Numbered from the stretch's first letter, positions 1 to 14,371 are shown. The stretch is 64,000 nt of DNA from Syngnathus acus (GCF_901709675.1 NC_051104.1:7136501-7200500); one strand, 5' to 3'. The notes: generated by a model from the letters alone, not told the origin. Program-made: numbers and translations.

Positions 1-1184
1 CACTGCCCCCTAACGGTCATATTGCACATTTCATTCAGCTGAGCTTGTTTATGATGAGACCTTTTGTCCTATTTTTTATTTATTTATTTTTTTTTAATCG
101 AATCACATTTGTGCATACCCAAACAAGTAAAGTGCGTCAAGACGACATGCATAACTTTGATTTGAGTTTATAGTTAGATACTTCTAACTAGATTTGTCTG
201 ACTTTACTGGCATCTCCAGGGACAGATTTTGGCAGCGAGTTCAACAGCAAAGACGAGTGTTGTCACTGAAGAGAAACGTATGAAGCCGAAGCAAAATTGA
301 CTTGATTTTTCCTCTCTATTTCTTTCTTTCCGCTTTATCTGTCAGGGAAAAAAAATGCATTGTTTTGTCATGAATGCATGTCAGCACAACAGTTCTTTTG
401 CGAAACGTCGATTGTAGTTGTTGAGATTAGAGCGGAGCATGACAAAGAGTGCGTACTTACAGGTGTCAGTGTCATTATCTTTTGTGACAACAATGCCATC
501 AACGCTGAGGTTGAGCACTGTTCCCCATATGATCAAGTGCACAATCAAAGCTTAAATTAAGATTGACAGTTGAGCACAGAAATCCACCGAGGCCTAACAA
601 CTGGATCTGCACCAGATTTAACACTTTCATTTACCCTGCTTGTAAATGCTCGTTGTTGTTTTTGCATCACCTTGCTAACCGAAAAACTATGATTTAAATC
701 AGAGAAATTCATCATCTCCGGAAGAAGGGATTGCAGAAAGGAAGCGTGCGTCTTCAAATGATTGCCATCGTGCGTGAGCAAGAGGGAATGACTTCTCATC
801 TAGCTAACCTGAGCTAACCGCCCCGGAGAAAACAAATGTTCCAGCTCTCTGATAGGGCAATTAAAAGCAGCAGGGGCACGACGCTGACGGGCGAGTGTGC
901 CACATCCATCATGTGAAAGAATTGCTCCCAGTGTGTGCGTGTGTGTCAGTGAGTACATGCAGGCAAGCCAAGGTTACTTTAGCCGATTTTTTTTGTATCG
1001 GTTCCACACCGATAAGGAAAACGCTTCTCCGTTCCACTTTTTCGGCAATGTAATCAAATTGTAGAACTTCTTCTGAGGTGGTTCTAAAACGCAGGCCGAG
1101 CAGTGTCGTGACATCACTGTCATGGATTTGGCCGACAGATGTAGGAGGGCACACGCACATTTTCTGGCGTGAAAAAAATGACAC

Positions 1185-1275
1185 AGTACCGTTCAAAAGT
1201 TTGGGTTCACCCAGATAATTAAGGGTTTTCCATTGCACAAGGGGGTTTACAACCCATTGGGCAAAAGGAAAGTAG
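1185..1275. mobile_element. Tc1/mariner-like terminal fragment (tentative)
   Basis: The stretch beginning GTACCGTTCAAAAGTTTGGG and continuing into 'TCACCCAGATAATT' resembles a motif seen repeatedly at the ends of short Tc1/mariner-type DNA transposons in fish. No transposase frame and no matching second terminus was found, so it would be a non-autonomous remnant. Family assignment is from memory of the motif. Confidence 0.4.
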
Positions 1276-1740
1276 GCATAATAACTGACTAACAATGCAG
1301 CAACCGTGTGAATTGATTTTTGATTAATCGTGTTTTGAAGCAGTCAGGGAAAAATATTGAAGGACACGAGCGACACTTTTTTTCTTGAATTTTTCATTCA
1401 TTTAGATGTAACATATTTGCATAAAAATCAATGTTGCCTTCAACATCATTCACAGACAGAATGAAGAATCTGAAGTTAGTGCACACCCAAAATCTCCCCC
1501 ACCCAAAAAAAAAAACTGTCACTGTAAGCGGATGAGTCCTTATTATAGGACTTGTGCGCGAGGCGAATTTGTTTCAAGGAAAATAAACAGAAAGCCATGA
1601 TATAAGCCTCGACTATTAATTTGACAAGTTTTATGTGTCCCTTTGGTATGCAAAATAAGGACTATATTTAAATAGAGGGAGGGAAAAAAAGTTTCACGGA
1701 TATGCACTGCAATGGAGCTTGGCATCAAAGTGAAGCTGTT

Positions 1741-2165
1741 GATTGTCTAAGAGCATAATTAATACAGCAGCTAATCCAACATGCCATCTAGCCAACCCAG
1801 AAACGTCCAATCAAATTGAACGTTTCCGCAGAGTCCGCAGTTGAGCAGCTTTGAGACCACCGAATGAGCCACCAAACCATGACACTATTAACTAGAAAAA
1901 CACTTGGAATTAATCACAAGAGAGGAAAGTTGTGATTTTTCACAGCGCTTTTGTTTAGTTAATTCCCAGTTGACAGCAAAGTGCTCCACTTGCCCGGGGA
2001 AACTTCCTGGCGGGGGGAAGATTACTTTTTATCCCTAATTAAGGCAGCTAGCTTATTTGCATAGCTCACCAAGTCATAATATATGCAAATGTACATTTAC
2101 ATTGGAGATTGCTGCATGGGCACTTAATGTGGCCTAAATATGTCCATAAATACATGCTAATGGTA
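1741..2165. promoter_or_regulatory. Candidate conserved non-coding element with POU octamers
   Basis: This AT-rich, non-repetitive stretch carries two octamer-like POU sites in opposite orientation: ATTTGCATA near 2055-2063 and ATATGCAAAT near 2081-2090. Several TAATTA/TTAATT homeodomain-type cores lie around them (for example near 2035). It has no coding potential. The motif density looks like a developmental enhancer downstream of AMER2, but conservation cannot be tested from one genome. Confidence 0.3.
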
Positions 2166-5100
2166 TTTTAAGCCTTGATCGTCCATCTTTTAGTCTGCTC
2201 AATTCGACCAGAGAGCGTCTATGTATGTGTGTGTTGAGTTTTAAATAGCACCATGAAAAGAGATTATTAGTACGCTATTCGTTCCTCTAATAACAAAATG
2301 TATTGCTGGTGTACAAATAAAAAGAGTTTTTCAGGAAAATTTGAGCAAGTTTGTATTCATAATTCCGTATGGACCTTCTCCGTCGATGAGATCGGGGCAA
2401 GTTCAAAAACAAAATGGAACTGCAGCAGCAGCAGCACCATATGCATTTGAAGAAACACATTAGTAGCAAATGGTGATCTATTCTACGCCCTTTCAGTTGA
2501 AGGCAATCATATATACGAGGCAAGCAAATTGGTGGAAAATCTATAAAAAGAGCTACCTTTCTAAATTAAAAGGGGGCAGGCAGCAGAGAATTGCAGGTTG
2601 CTGATACTAATTGACTCATTCTATTCCTCCCTCGGCTTGGATTGCAGCTGCAGTGAAATGCATGCGAGGTCTATGATCTTTCACTTCTCTCTGGTCATTT
2701 GCAAGCCTCACTTATCCTTCCAGCGAGTGATTTCATTTGGCTTGGCTTGGAGTGCTTTTGAGGGAGGAATATCACCAGATGAGGTCAACCTAAAAACCGT
2801 GAGCCTCAGAATTTCATGCGCTTCTTATGGATATTAAGTGCAGTGACGGAAAACAAGCAAGGCTCTCGACAGCCAAGCCATCGCCGACGTTAAAAGCCGA
2901 GATCTCCATTTTGCTTTTCATACAAGGAGAAAGAAACACAGGAAACAGAGAGCGGCAATTGTGATTCGGGAAAACAATAAGCACTTTTCGATCAATCATA
3001 GCTCTTTTTAGAGTGCTGTTCTTGTAATAATGTTTTCCTAAAATGAACGGGAGATTGACGAATCTTGAAGAGGACGTGCCTTCATTATGCAGAGGATAGA
3101 CAATTTTATCTCCTACCCGCCCCTCACTTCACTAATTGGCTCAAGGCAATTATCTCGCCACTGTCCGTACCCGTACGGCTATAAATGCTTCCAAGTTTGT
3201 CGATAAACTTTGCGGGTAAAGTTTGTCCACCAACATCTTCCAAACACGCAATAGCACCATGAAAAGAGTCAGTCCTTTCATCAGCTTCCTTTCGGCTGCT
3301 CCAGCCTGCTCGTACACCTTGCCTAATGGATTTTCAAATGCAGGTACGCAATTTCTTTTCAGACTTGACAGCCATTTCCCTTTGTGTTCACAGATGGGGA
3401 TCGGTCGCTGAGTGCTTTGCTTGTGTTGAGTCGAGTAAAATTCTGCAAACAAAAGTAAAGACTCAAACAGAATTTGATTGAAAAGGTCAAATGAGAAACT
3501 TTGTTTGCAGTTTCCCATAAACAAAAACACAGGAGTACTTTTATTACTCTTCTTTGTCCAGTTTTAGATGGTTTCTTGTGAGTATTGTGTTCCAAGAAAA
3601 AAAACTAATGAAATGATTGGGTTCTTTAAATGGGCCATATTAAATCATCTTTTCATTTTCTAGATAAACTGAACCATTGCGCAATGGATTTATAATGTTG
3701 TTGCACAAGTATGCACACATGGAATTTAAACAGGGGTGTGTAGACTTTTTAAAACTTGAAGATAAAACGGGTTATTTTAATTGCTCTGTTGCTCTTCTAC
3801 TTAATTGTGAAATAGTCCAAGTAAACTGTAAGAGGCCATTCTGGTCAGTGTCAGGTGAAGTGAGACAAATTCCCGTTACAACCTGGCCGTAATTGAGCGT
3901 GACGTCCTAGCGCCCTCGCCACACCACAGCGACAGTGTCTTCTAATTAACTACAGAGCCTCTGACAGCATGGTGCCACTTCCATCTGGGCCCCACTTGAA
4001 AGGTGCGCCACATCCTGAGGGTTCCTGTCAGGCTCGTCGGTGGGACATGGCCCTCTTCGGCACGGCCATTTTCTTCTGATCAAGCTCAGCAAGTCAACGT
4101 CAGACAGCATTGTGCGGAGGGAGGGAGTTAGACAGTTTGGGAGCAAACCAGCGGATAGTTACAAGGCCCGGGTCATTATGAGAGTGAGCTCCAGAGCCTA
4201 GCGGGATCTTCATGAAGGAGTCAAATGGAGTGATCACGTTCCAGTGCTTTTGAATGTTTGACCTTTAATTTGGCTTTTTGTAATTAACTTTGGTCATAGC
4301 GTCCCATCGTGGCTATGATTTTTACTCAGGGCCAACATTTCTGGAAGTTGTCCAAAAGAAAACAGCAATTTAAAAATGTTGTTTTTATCTTTGTTTCATT
4401 TTCAAGGTTTAGAGAGTGTAATTTCTTTCTGCAACATGTGCGCGAGCTATATTGTTAAAAAATATCAGGAAAGAAGCACAACCTTTAAAGCCTGCGTGTT
4501 ACACTTAAGTTTAGACATGTTTGAATTCAGCTCTACCATAAACCGTGTACAAGCTATAATTCTTAACATTTTTCTTTTTTTTTTTACAGATTTGACCCTC
4601 TCCGACAGCTGACTCTTCAATTCCCCTCAATTACCCTCCACTAAACCTAGATTTACAGAAAGACACCAAAGTGCAACAATATCCTGCAAGAGCAGAGGTA
4701 TTTAGCCTGTTGTGCTAAATCTCAGTGCCACGCCGCAGGATCTGTCTTGTAGTCTGAGGTGCGTCACAATCAGGTTAATTAGACAGGTGTTTGCTCACCA
4801 TTATGATGACGCTAAATCCTCATGTCAGAAAAAAGACCCCCAAAACAGCACGGCGCCCCAGAAGAGCTGCTGAAGGATTAGCTTCGAGGTTTGGATGGGC
4901 GGGAGCGCTTTTGCATGTCATAGTTAAGAGAAATTTAGATGGAGGGTGAAAAAGAAAGCGAGGGCGCTAGATTAAAGAAGAGTAGCTCTCTCAGTGTGTG
5001 GTAAGCGGGAGTCATCTCTTGTCAGCCACCCCTGGTGGGACTATACGTGCCCCACGCAGAGAATCAGCGACAGACACTGATTCGCCATCCACCTCACCAC

Positions 5101-5810
5101 CCAACTCATTTCCCCAAGGAAAGAAAATATGGCGCATAAACAGCGGGGGGCTGCCACTTGTTCCTTTTTTTAGTTAATACCATGCAACTAGGAAGTATCA
5201 AATACATGTGAAAAATGTTGAAGAAAAAGGGCAAAAGACAACAACTTTCTCGATTTGTGATTGGATGTGACATAAAAGGCTTGAAGTGAGCCTCTTAAAG
5301 CATAGATGTGTATTGATTTCACCTAAACTACGAGTGCTGCCGGGCCACTCGTTCATGCTCCATCTCCTCGACAACTCGGCGACCACAACACAACACAACA
5401 CAACACACATTTCCATCATTAAAGCCAACACGTGCAACACCCGCTCACAGCCACTTGAAGCTCTCCGAAACGACCTCGTGGAGTAAAGTGACGCTCTTAA
5501 CACAACAACAGGGTGAGAACGGAGCACAGCCTGCCCTCATTGACGGGCCGACGGCACCAAAAGGTCAACGAGAGGAGCGTGCCATGTGATGAGCTAGCCA
5601 GACACCCTCCATGATCTTAAACCTGCCGTACTACTTGAGCTTAAAATGTAACGGTGCCTTTAGAGTGGATTTTCATTGGACTCACCCAACTCTGGGTACC
5701 AGCTCCTTCAGGCGCTATCAAACAACACTTAAACCATTCCAGGAGCTTACATTTTCATCATAGCCAATTTACTGTCCCCATTGTTGTAGCAGCGTCACAA
5801 CGGACTATTT

Positions 5811-5885
5811 GTCTTCGAGGGCCACATAAAACGATGTAGAGGGCCGTATCTGGCCCCCGGGCCTTGAGTTTGACATCGGTGCTCT
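5811..5885 (-). mobile_element. hAT-type terminal fragment
   Basis: Read on the minus strand this begins 'GATGTCAAACTCAAGG' and continues through 'GGCCCGGGGGCCAGATACGG' into 'TTTTATGTGGC'. That is the typical terminal sequence of many non-autonomous hAT elements in vertebrates. Only one end is recognisable and there is no transposase frame. Confidence 0.55.
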
Positions 5886-8330
5886 ACATCATTTGTCATT
5901 TATATTACCACACTACTGCACACTCAATAATTACATGTCAGCAATATTTGGGTTAACGTCCAAATTGTGATTTGTCTGGAATATCGAAAGTAAAACATGA
6001 CACAAATTCACATCATTCTCTACGCCAATAAAACACATTGTCGTGTGTGTGTGTGTGTTAATTAGATGAAGGAAGGGTGGAAGTGATCAAAGGAGGTACT
6101 TTACACTCTTCTTTCCGTTACACTCGTGTCTTTATGTGCGTTGGTGCATGCGTATGCATGTGTGTGTGTGTAAGCTTTGATGCAGTAAGCTTCCTGCGTT
6201 AATGTACTACGGATAAAAATACTACACCATGTAATCTGGCATTTATCCCTCGAGAGCAAAAGCCAAAATGTGACGCATGTCAAGAGGAAGAAGACAGAGA
6301 GAGAGAGAAGAAGAACAAGTGGATGAGCAGAGGAAGAGTAACTCAGGTAAGAGAGCTGGCTTGTTCAGAATTGCCTGCTTACATACAACAGGGGTAGGGG
6401 TGGTAAACCAGTCAGGGACTAAGAACCACATTTTTTACTGTTACCTTCCTCTTACACACACACACACCTCTGCTCAGCCAAATTTATTTTGTGACATGTC
6501 AAACACCAACATGATGACAGAAATGGACTCCTACTGCACTAAGACCACAGGCCAGCCATTTTCAACAATAAACATTGTGTGCATTGTCTCACACAGACAA
6601 ACTCTGAGTTCAACAAAGTCCACAAACAAAAAAGAATTGACAATAGCGTTTTTTCACTTACTGTGCACGTTGCTTCGTTCGACTTGCGGCATTCCTTGCC
6701 TTGACAATCCTCTTCAAATCCGGCTTGTATTCCATTGTTGCAATTCTTTTTGTTGGATGTCTGATACCATTCGTTTTAATTGATGATTTCAACAACGTCA
6801 CTGAGGCATTTTTTAACCAACTCCCCTTCATTGCATGGCTTTTTTAGTCCGTGCAATGTTCCAAGCCAGTTGATAGTGACAGTCTCTGAGTGCTTGGTAA
6901 TTTTTGGGAAAAACTGGGCCTGTTTTTCTTCCTGACTTTTCAAAATGTCCAACTTGTCAGTCCCTTTTGGAAAGTCCTTATCAATGGCAGCATGGAGTAA
7001 GCTGAAGTGGCACTGAAGATGGTGTTTCTTCTTTTTTGTTTGTTTCCACCTGTGCTGATCAAGCTCTCCTGTGTCTTCCAATCAGCTCCCTCCCTCGGCC
7101 AGGCCACTCGTGTCTTGTCCAGGTGCTCCTTGTTGTCTAATCATTTTGCTTGTATTTAGTCCGCTGTTTTTTTTTTGCACCCTTAAGGGTTCAAGTTGTG
7201 TGTGCTGCTGTTGCGTTTGCTGTCGGGCATGTATTGCCAAGTCATGTCTTTTTTCCAAATGCACTTTATGCTCGTTTTGTTTGTTACTCTGATCCTTCCA
7301 TCCATTTCTGGATGTAAAGGTTTTGTTTTGTCAAAACATTTTCTGCTCCATTTCCAAGCCATTTTGTTCAATATGTAATTTTGAATGAAAGCAATTTTCT
7401 TTTTAAAATGTCATACTATTTTATATACTTTATAAGCATGCATGTGTTTACGTGCATTTCTCCACGCGTACCTAATTGGGCAATCCTAGACTGTGCATGG
7501 ATTAAAAGCTCCATTCTTTTTTTTTGACATGGCTAAAGTGTAGAAAACGTAGCAGTGCTTCAGAGAACACGTCAATTCGTTGGGGAATCTTTTAAAATGA
7601 TGGTTGAAAATAAATGAGCATAAAAATGGGGCTGTAGGAAGAACCCATGTTAATGAAGAGTGAAATCAGCTACTGTGTGGGTGTTTTGAGGACACAAGAA
7701 GCCCAGTGACTGTATGACACAGATACCTGCAGGAGGAGCTAATTTGGTCTGAAGAACAAGTGTCAGAGGGCCCTAATTGTGCATTTCTTTCTTTCGTCTC
7801 CTCTCTGACATCACCTCAGTGCCTATTGGGAGAAGGCCATCTTCACGTCACTTTGGAATTGAGAGCAATAGATGGTGCTTGGCACTTTCCTTTCTCCCCA
7901 TCTTTTCATCCTCTAAGCATGTCCAACTTTTTTTTAAGAGCTAAACTTGCCATCTCAGCCTCTTCATAACCACGTGCAAGTGGCTAAACTAAACTGCTGC
8001 ATCCCATGTCAGATTTTTTTATTTATTTAAATTATAGCAGTATATATATATATATATTCCTCTCTCATTACTGTCATACTTTTAAAAATAAAATTGCTAA
8101 AACAGAAATATTAGCCCAGCTTACAATTTTAGCACATTACCACTGTAAAAAGAATTGACTGAAGCAAAATATTGACCAACTTGTATCACATTAAATCTGC
8201 TTTTACTTTTTACAGTACATATCATCTATCAGTTTAACCTACAGTATGTGGCTTGTGAGGCTGAATATATCCAGAAAAAAAAATATGGCAATGAGAAGCA
8301 GGTGGAGTGTACGTACAGTGAATGCTACAG
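5886..8330. other. Spacer without recognised genes
   Basis: No conserved exon is seen. There is a short GT run near 6043-6058 and another near 6161-6170, a purine-rich stretch at 6285-6340 and scattered T tracts. Open frames here are short and lack splice or codon-use support. Confidence 0.55.
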
Positions 8331-8333
8331 TAC

Positions 8334-8357
8334 ACACACACACACACACACACACAC
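8334..8357. repeat. (CA)n microsatellite, short
   Basis: About twelve CA dinucleotides lie just upstream of the much longer CA array at 8473. Confidence 0.9.
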
Positions 8358-8470
8358 GTACACAACTGCTTTGTTCCCTGGGGTAAAGCCGTCAAAAGCA
8401 CTCTGATTTTGAATTAGCACTGATTGGCTGCCATTTGCAGCATGGCCCATGCAGCTGAGACCACTCAAAA

Positions 8471-8632
<162 letters not shown>

Positions 8633-8639
8633 TTATGGT

Positions 8640-9587
8640 TAGGGCATCATGTTTCTCTAAACTGCTGAGTTCTCCAGGCTGTGTAGCTGTTTTAAGAGCG
8701 GCGGTAAAGGATAACTGTGTGTGTGTGTGAGCGATTGCGTGTCCATTTGCATGTTCACATCTGTCTCTATGACTGCTGTGGTTGTGAACGTACCAAAAAA
8801 ATGTTCATATTTTTGGGACCGGTGCGGGGGTGTGCATACTTTGTTGAGCCCTGTTTCTAATTTACATGAAATGGCGAGCTGAAAATGTAAGACATTTTGA
8901 TGTGAGCAAATCTATTCTCTGGCATTTACAGTTTGTGTTTTATGAATTCCTTCTTTGACTTGATCTGTTTTTAATCAAAATGTTTTCATGCGACTCGTAG
9001 AAATGTACTAAAAAAGAGTGCGCACTGCTATTTAATCAAGCAGTAGTCAACCATCTCGTAGGGCGCCAACGCACGGTTTTACGACTACATTTAGATGCCT
9101 AAATAAGCGATTATTGTTTGTTTAAGAAAACACAGATGTTTCCCTGATCGTGATTAATAACTGTGATTAATAATCATGATTGAAATATTTGTCAAAATGA
9201 TTGTGGTCACCTTTTTGGCGGTAATCATGCAGCCCTACTGCAAGGCCAATGAATTATATTCATGTTGCAAAAATCAAGAAGCTAAAATTCCTCATTGTCA
9301 AAATTCTGAACATTACTTTTGTGGATTCTTAAAAATGGATAAAAAGCTTCTTCAAAGGGAGAACATTCATTATTTTTGAGCACCCTATCACTGCTTGCAA
9401 ATGTGTCTCAATAAGCTTATGCCACTCCAAACCTGTATGGCAGGAGTATGTACCAGAACATAAAAGCAAACCGGAGAGTAACAAATGAAATTAGCAAGGT
9501 TTTTCAGTCCAATTTCGAGGCCTCCCGGATCAAGTTCTTGTAAAAAGCAGTCGTCCAGGAGAGTGGTCAACAATAGGAATGAGTGGC

Positions 9588-9590
<3 letters not shown>
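8640..9590. other. Spacer between two microsatellites
   Basis: No gene, RNA or clear transposon is recognised. A short alternating TGATTAATAATCATGAT stretch occurs near 9150-9180. The open frame starting at 9176 is short and has no recognisable domain. Confidence 0.5.

Positions 9591-9677
<87 letters not shown>
9591..9677. repeat. (GT)n microsatellite, about 87 bp
   Basis: A perfect GT run that ends in GTGCACACGC. It is polymorphism-prone and explains the Cys-Val open frames around it. Confidence 0.97.
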
Positions 9678-9678
<1 letters not shown>

Positions 9679-9699
9679 ACACGCTCTTGTGTGTCTGTT

Positions 9700-10780
9700 T
9701 TCAGTGGGCCACCGCCACTAAATTTATTGATAGTCCATCAGTGCACTCTAGTGATAAATTGTAATATTGCAGTACGGTCCAGTATAAGCACTTACACGTT
9801 GTTTTTTTTTCTTGATAACTCTTTTTGACAGAGGTCTTTTGCTGTGCTTTTCTTGTGGAAAAAAAAAATACTTGCATCATTCATTTTAAAAAAAAAAAAA
9901 AAAAAATCTCCATCGTAATAAATAAGCACAGTCGAAGCAGGTGAAAGTTCACCCCGGAGATCTTCGGTTCTGTTGCATTCCTGCATTAACATTGCAGCCA
10001 CATGAAAACAGAATGTGCTTATGTAAAGATAAATGAGCCATAGTACATGGTTTGACCATGCCGAATCAGCATGTGCTGTGGTTCTGGGAAAACATGCAAT
10101 TTGTGCCCATTTGTGATGACATGGCAACGTTGGTCAGTTAACCCGTATGACCCGAAACTAAGACAAATGTTGCATTCCTCATTTGCCTACCTCTTTTATC
10201 CTGAAATTGACATCATTAAATGATATCTGGACTTTAGTAGCAGCAAAGGTCAGCATTTTGATCAGTATTGCCAATACCGATACCAAGGACTTAAATATAT
10301 CCTATTTAAAATTGCTTGTCCTACTACATAGCATGTTTTATTGACATTAAACGGTCTCGTTGATTTCTTAACTGTGCCGTACTATCTTCAATGGAAACGG
10401 TGATTGTTACTTTAGTCTCTGCGTCTCTTAAATTGTATCGCTTCAGTGCACTTATTTCCCCAAGCGAGTCTGCAAAATGATGCCTATAGATCCTATTGTC
10501 TTGACTTGCTAAGAAAATGGTGAAGAAAAAAAAAATGCACTTGTACAACTGTACCACTAGAGAACGCTGTTGCATAAAAGGACGTCTCGAAACGTCTTTA
10601 TTACAGGCCGCATATTTCACTTTTGGGCTACTATGAAAATACTGTGGTCCGTCTTAAATATTGGCCTTTTTTGCTTCATGGATGTTAGCAACAATCTCAA
10701 ACTGTACATTACATCTTTAGACAAGAGCTTTGTAGGCCTGCTATGCTAAGTACTATGTGCTCGCAAAAAGACACATTGGA
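9700..10780. other. Spacer without recognised genes
   Basis: Unique AT-rich DNA with poly(A) runs at about 9860-9906 and no supported exon. Confidence 0.5.
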
Positions 10781-10784
10781 ATCA

Positions 10785-10905
10785 GCACGGCACACACGCA
10801 TTCATATCAAAATCATCGCGGGCCACACTAACATTAAACTTTCATGTTAAGGCGAGGGCCGCAAACTATCGTCCCACAGGCCGTGAGTTTGACATCCCTG
10901 TCTTT
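10785..10905 (-). mobile_element. hAT-type terminal fragment, second copy
   Basis: Minus-strand sequence starting 'GGGATGTCAAACTCACGG' with 'GCGGCCCTCGCCTTAACATG' further in is the same type of terminus as at 5811-5885, but clearly diverged from it. It also contains the 'GTGTGGCCCGCG' inner motif. It is a non-autonomous remnant. Confidence 0.5.
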
Positions 10906-12400
10906 TATGGAAAGGTCGATATACATAAAGGCCTCTATGAAAGAATAAAGCTGACTTTGTGATAAAAGTAAGCTGGGTGACAAGCATGGTCCTTATTGAC
11001 AAAGCATTCCAACAAGTACACTACTAAGAAGATCTGCCGAGCCAAAATGTCAATAAAGAATCCGTTTTATTTTTTACTAATGTTTGGTTTAGCCATGTGG
11101 ATGCTGTACATTCAACATGTAAACATTCTGTATATAATGTACCTGCATTAGTCCTGAAGAATGCATCATGTTAAGTCAAAGGCAGTGATGATGGTGTTTC
11201 ACAAAGTCACAAGCGTCAATGAATTATTGACAAGTGGGTGTGTTAAATAACGACGCCCGGGAGCCTCTCCAATAACAACTGTCACACAGTGTGACAGCTG
11301 CCACCACAACGTTGAAAAAGATTCTTGGAGCCCTTTTCCTGCCCAGCCCCCTCTTTTCATTGGCTGACCTACTGCGGTTACTATGGGAACCCATGTGCAT
11401 GGACTGCCATGCACGATTTGGAGTTTTGAAATTGGGCACAGAGATAGACACCCCAACATATATTCATATATTGTTTTAAATATCAAAGCAGCCTCCAGCA
11501 TTATTCACATTGTGTGGCCCATTTACATGACAGCATCCCTGTATCAAGATGTTTTTCATTGTAATTCAAATCTTTAAAACATATCTTCGATAGAACAGCA
11601 ATAATTAGAAACGATTCTATAACTACTGGTAATGGTAGCATCACTGTTTGAAAAAATAAACATGAGAATGATCATGTTCATCCAAAAGTGCTGGAAAGGT
11701 TTGACTCAGCCATTAAAAAGAAAATAAATGTCAAGTGAAAATGTCACCTCTTGCAGAGATGCAGTTGCCCATGTTTTTTGTTTATCTGACATTGCTACAT
11801 TTGACCAACACATGTTTATGTGTTAGTCCTAAAGAGTTTGGGGCCTGACCCTAACCCACAACAAAAGAGGAAGCAGTCCAGGATGTGCAAGTATGCCTCA
11901 CGCATCTGTCAGCATCACTTTAGCTTTGATGGGCCTTCTACAAGTCAGTCTTATGGACTTATATAAGCTTTTTACATAAACCTCTGTGTGCCAAAACCGG
12001 GAAGGAGGGAGGGAGGGAGGCGGAGTGTTGGGGATTGCTGCACCATTCAAAAGGGATTTGCACTGCACCAATTCCTGTCCTACCTAGACCATAACAACAA
12101 TTTTAACAATAGCACCCACCGTTTGATTATTATTTATGAGTCTCATGTGGAATATGTGTGTCAATCAGTTGGAGTGCTCAATAAAAAGCATTGTTAACCG
12201 AATGTTTGGAAGACCGAGCAGGAAGTGTGATGCCATCACAACAACGACACTTGGGGAAGTGAACAAATGGTGCGAGGGATTTGCCATGACGGTAAACAAT
12301 GAGAGCCTGATATTAACATTGATTTCACAGAGCAGAGGGAAGCCACGCTTTAGAACAAACACATTTATTCATTAAATATGGAAAATGGTCAGATTTCACA
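10906..12400. other. Spacer without recognised genes
   Basis: No splice-supported exon was found. A GGGA-rich short repeat lies at about 12001-12021. Overlapping open frames around 11200-11580 on both strands have no recognisable domain. Confidence 0.5.
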
Positions 12401-14371
12401 CTGTTGGCTAACAGGTGCTCAAGCAAAATAAAAGGGAAAATTGAAATGTGCTTTTCATTGTGTCAGATGATTGCACAAATGGACAATGATAATGAAAGAA
12501 GGCAGAAAAACAGCCCATAGCATATTTCACATACGGTATATAGTGGAAAGAGTGTCTCGGGTGATCATCAGAGTGAGAAGAATAACATGAAACCAGAACA
12601 AAATTGTAAAGATACATTTGATGTGGCGTTCATGGAGAGAAATTGAATATTTTGCCTCATTTGAGTAGAAATATTTAACTTCATTTTAAATATAAAAAAA
12701 AAAAAACACCCAACCCTCTCCTAAAAACAGTCACACATACATGAGAAGAAAAATGCTTGCATACTAAACCTCTTTGTACCTAGCAAGAAAATGCTCGCGC
12801 TGGACTCAGGTTACTTTTTACCATCAGCCAAGTAAATGATATGTGAATCCAAAAGCCCTGCCATGAATCAATAATCACAAGTGTGTTTTCGAAGCAGAGA
12901 AAATGTACACAGTCTAAAATGGCTTTGCATATAAAAGTCCCTCTCTTTAATCGAGGGTGAAGAAAATACCTGATCACATTGTGTCACTATTAAAATACAC
13001 TTGGGGGGGCTCTTCATGTTTGAAGCACGTTTGCGGATGGGCGAGGGGGGAATTAGAAACTATACAGTCATTTGCTTTGTTCCTATAAAATCCTGCTGAC
13101 ACACACAAAAATATATAGCTACTAATCCATGATCTACAAAAATGTCAAGCTACATTCACTTTTCATACACACCTGAAATAGCCCCTCATTTTTTACAATG
13201 TACTTTTTCACCAATGGCTTTTCAACATTTCAGTCCAATAATAGGAATGGTTAGGTAAATCTTTATTTGAAACCCTGATGGAATTTCATTGTTGCATTTT
13301 TGGGAGTCGGAGGCAGGCATATTCTGGAAGAAGTTAGTCCCACTACAGTTTGTTAGATGGAAATGAACAGATTAGAAAACAGGAGCTGTCACAGTTTGAA
13401 TCCGTGCAGTAGGAGAGTAAGGATATAAAAAAAAAAAAAAAGCTGTTAAAAAGAAAAAAAGCACGTCATACAGATATGTTGTTTTTGCACGTTTGTAGAA
13501 AGCCGTCAGGTGGAGTTGCAATAACAGATTTTGCTGTGTGTTTGTGCAAGTGTGTGTGGTCCCTGACCTTTGCATGTGCAGCCCTGAATGCAGACAAAGA
13601 GTAATGTTTGTGTCAATGCATCAAGATTTCCATATTGAAGCACATTTCCAAAAACATACAGTAAAACATTTGTGTCCGAACTTCCCCATGCTGCAATCGG
13701 GAAAGTTACGATGCAAAAGTCCAGCTGGAACGCTCCATCATTGAAGTCTTTGCATGCAAAGTGTCAAAGTGTGACGTTCTGTGCTCCACAAATAGAGAAG
13801 CTTTGAAATCTGTGCTATATTATTGTTGTTTTACATGCAAATGTTTAATCAGGATGCAAAACTTTCATCTTAAAAAAAGACATTCCAGTCTGTTTCAAAC
13901 TATTTAAGGAAAGATACTTTGGCTCTAAAGTGGGATAGTTCAAGGGTCATATCAAGAGGAAATTCATTTCAATTTGTAACTTCATAAAAGACTATAAAAG
14001 CAGCTTATTTTTGCAGTATGTAGTCATGAATTGGAGCTTTGAAATCCTCCAACATGCAGCTAGGCCTTTTTTTTTTTGCAGGTAGTTGAGAGATGAACTT
14101 TTCAGAGTTCATGGATTGTCAAGGGTCAAGCTTCCAAGTTCCAGTGAGTGCTAAAAGACAATCTGGATTTTTTTTTTGGAGTCTCCTTGCGACTTTTCTC
14201 AGGGTAAAAAAAAAAAAGTTATTCAATTGTAACCTTTTGGGACGGGGAGCTTTTAAGATTCAAAACTGCACAGGGCAACATTTTTCTTGGCTAAGGAAAA
14301 CATTTGGCTCTGTAAAAAAAAAAAAAAAAAAAAACAGCACAGGAGTCAGCCTCTCAAGTCCCCAATAGCAA
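12400..14371 (-). other. Probable AMER2 3' untranslated region
   Basis: This follows the AMER2 stop codon on the minus strand and contains no competing exon. It is AT-rich with poly(A)/poly(T) runs near 12690, 13427, 14070 and 14312. A minus-strand AATAAA (plus-strand TTTATT) lies near 13261-13266 and another near 12364. The true cleavage site cannot be set from sequence alone. Confidence 0.4.

Larger units (their letters stand above)
1..5810. other. Gene-poor spacer, left part
   Basis: I see no exon chain with splice signals and no recognisable protein on either strand here. The stretch is AT-rich unique DNA with short homopolymer runs. A transposon-end-like fragment (1185-1275) and a possible conserved element (1741-2165) are listed separately. 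It lies 3' of the AMER2 gene, so it may contain distal regulatory DNA; that is inference only. Confidence 0.6.

Noticed and set aside
9485-9828. Cys-Val open frames in three plus-strand frames
   Set aside because: They are translations of the (GT)n microsatellite.
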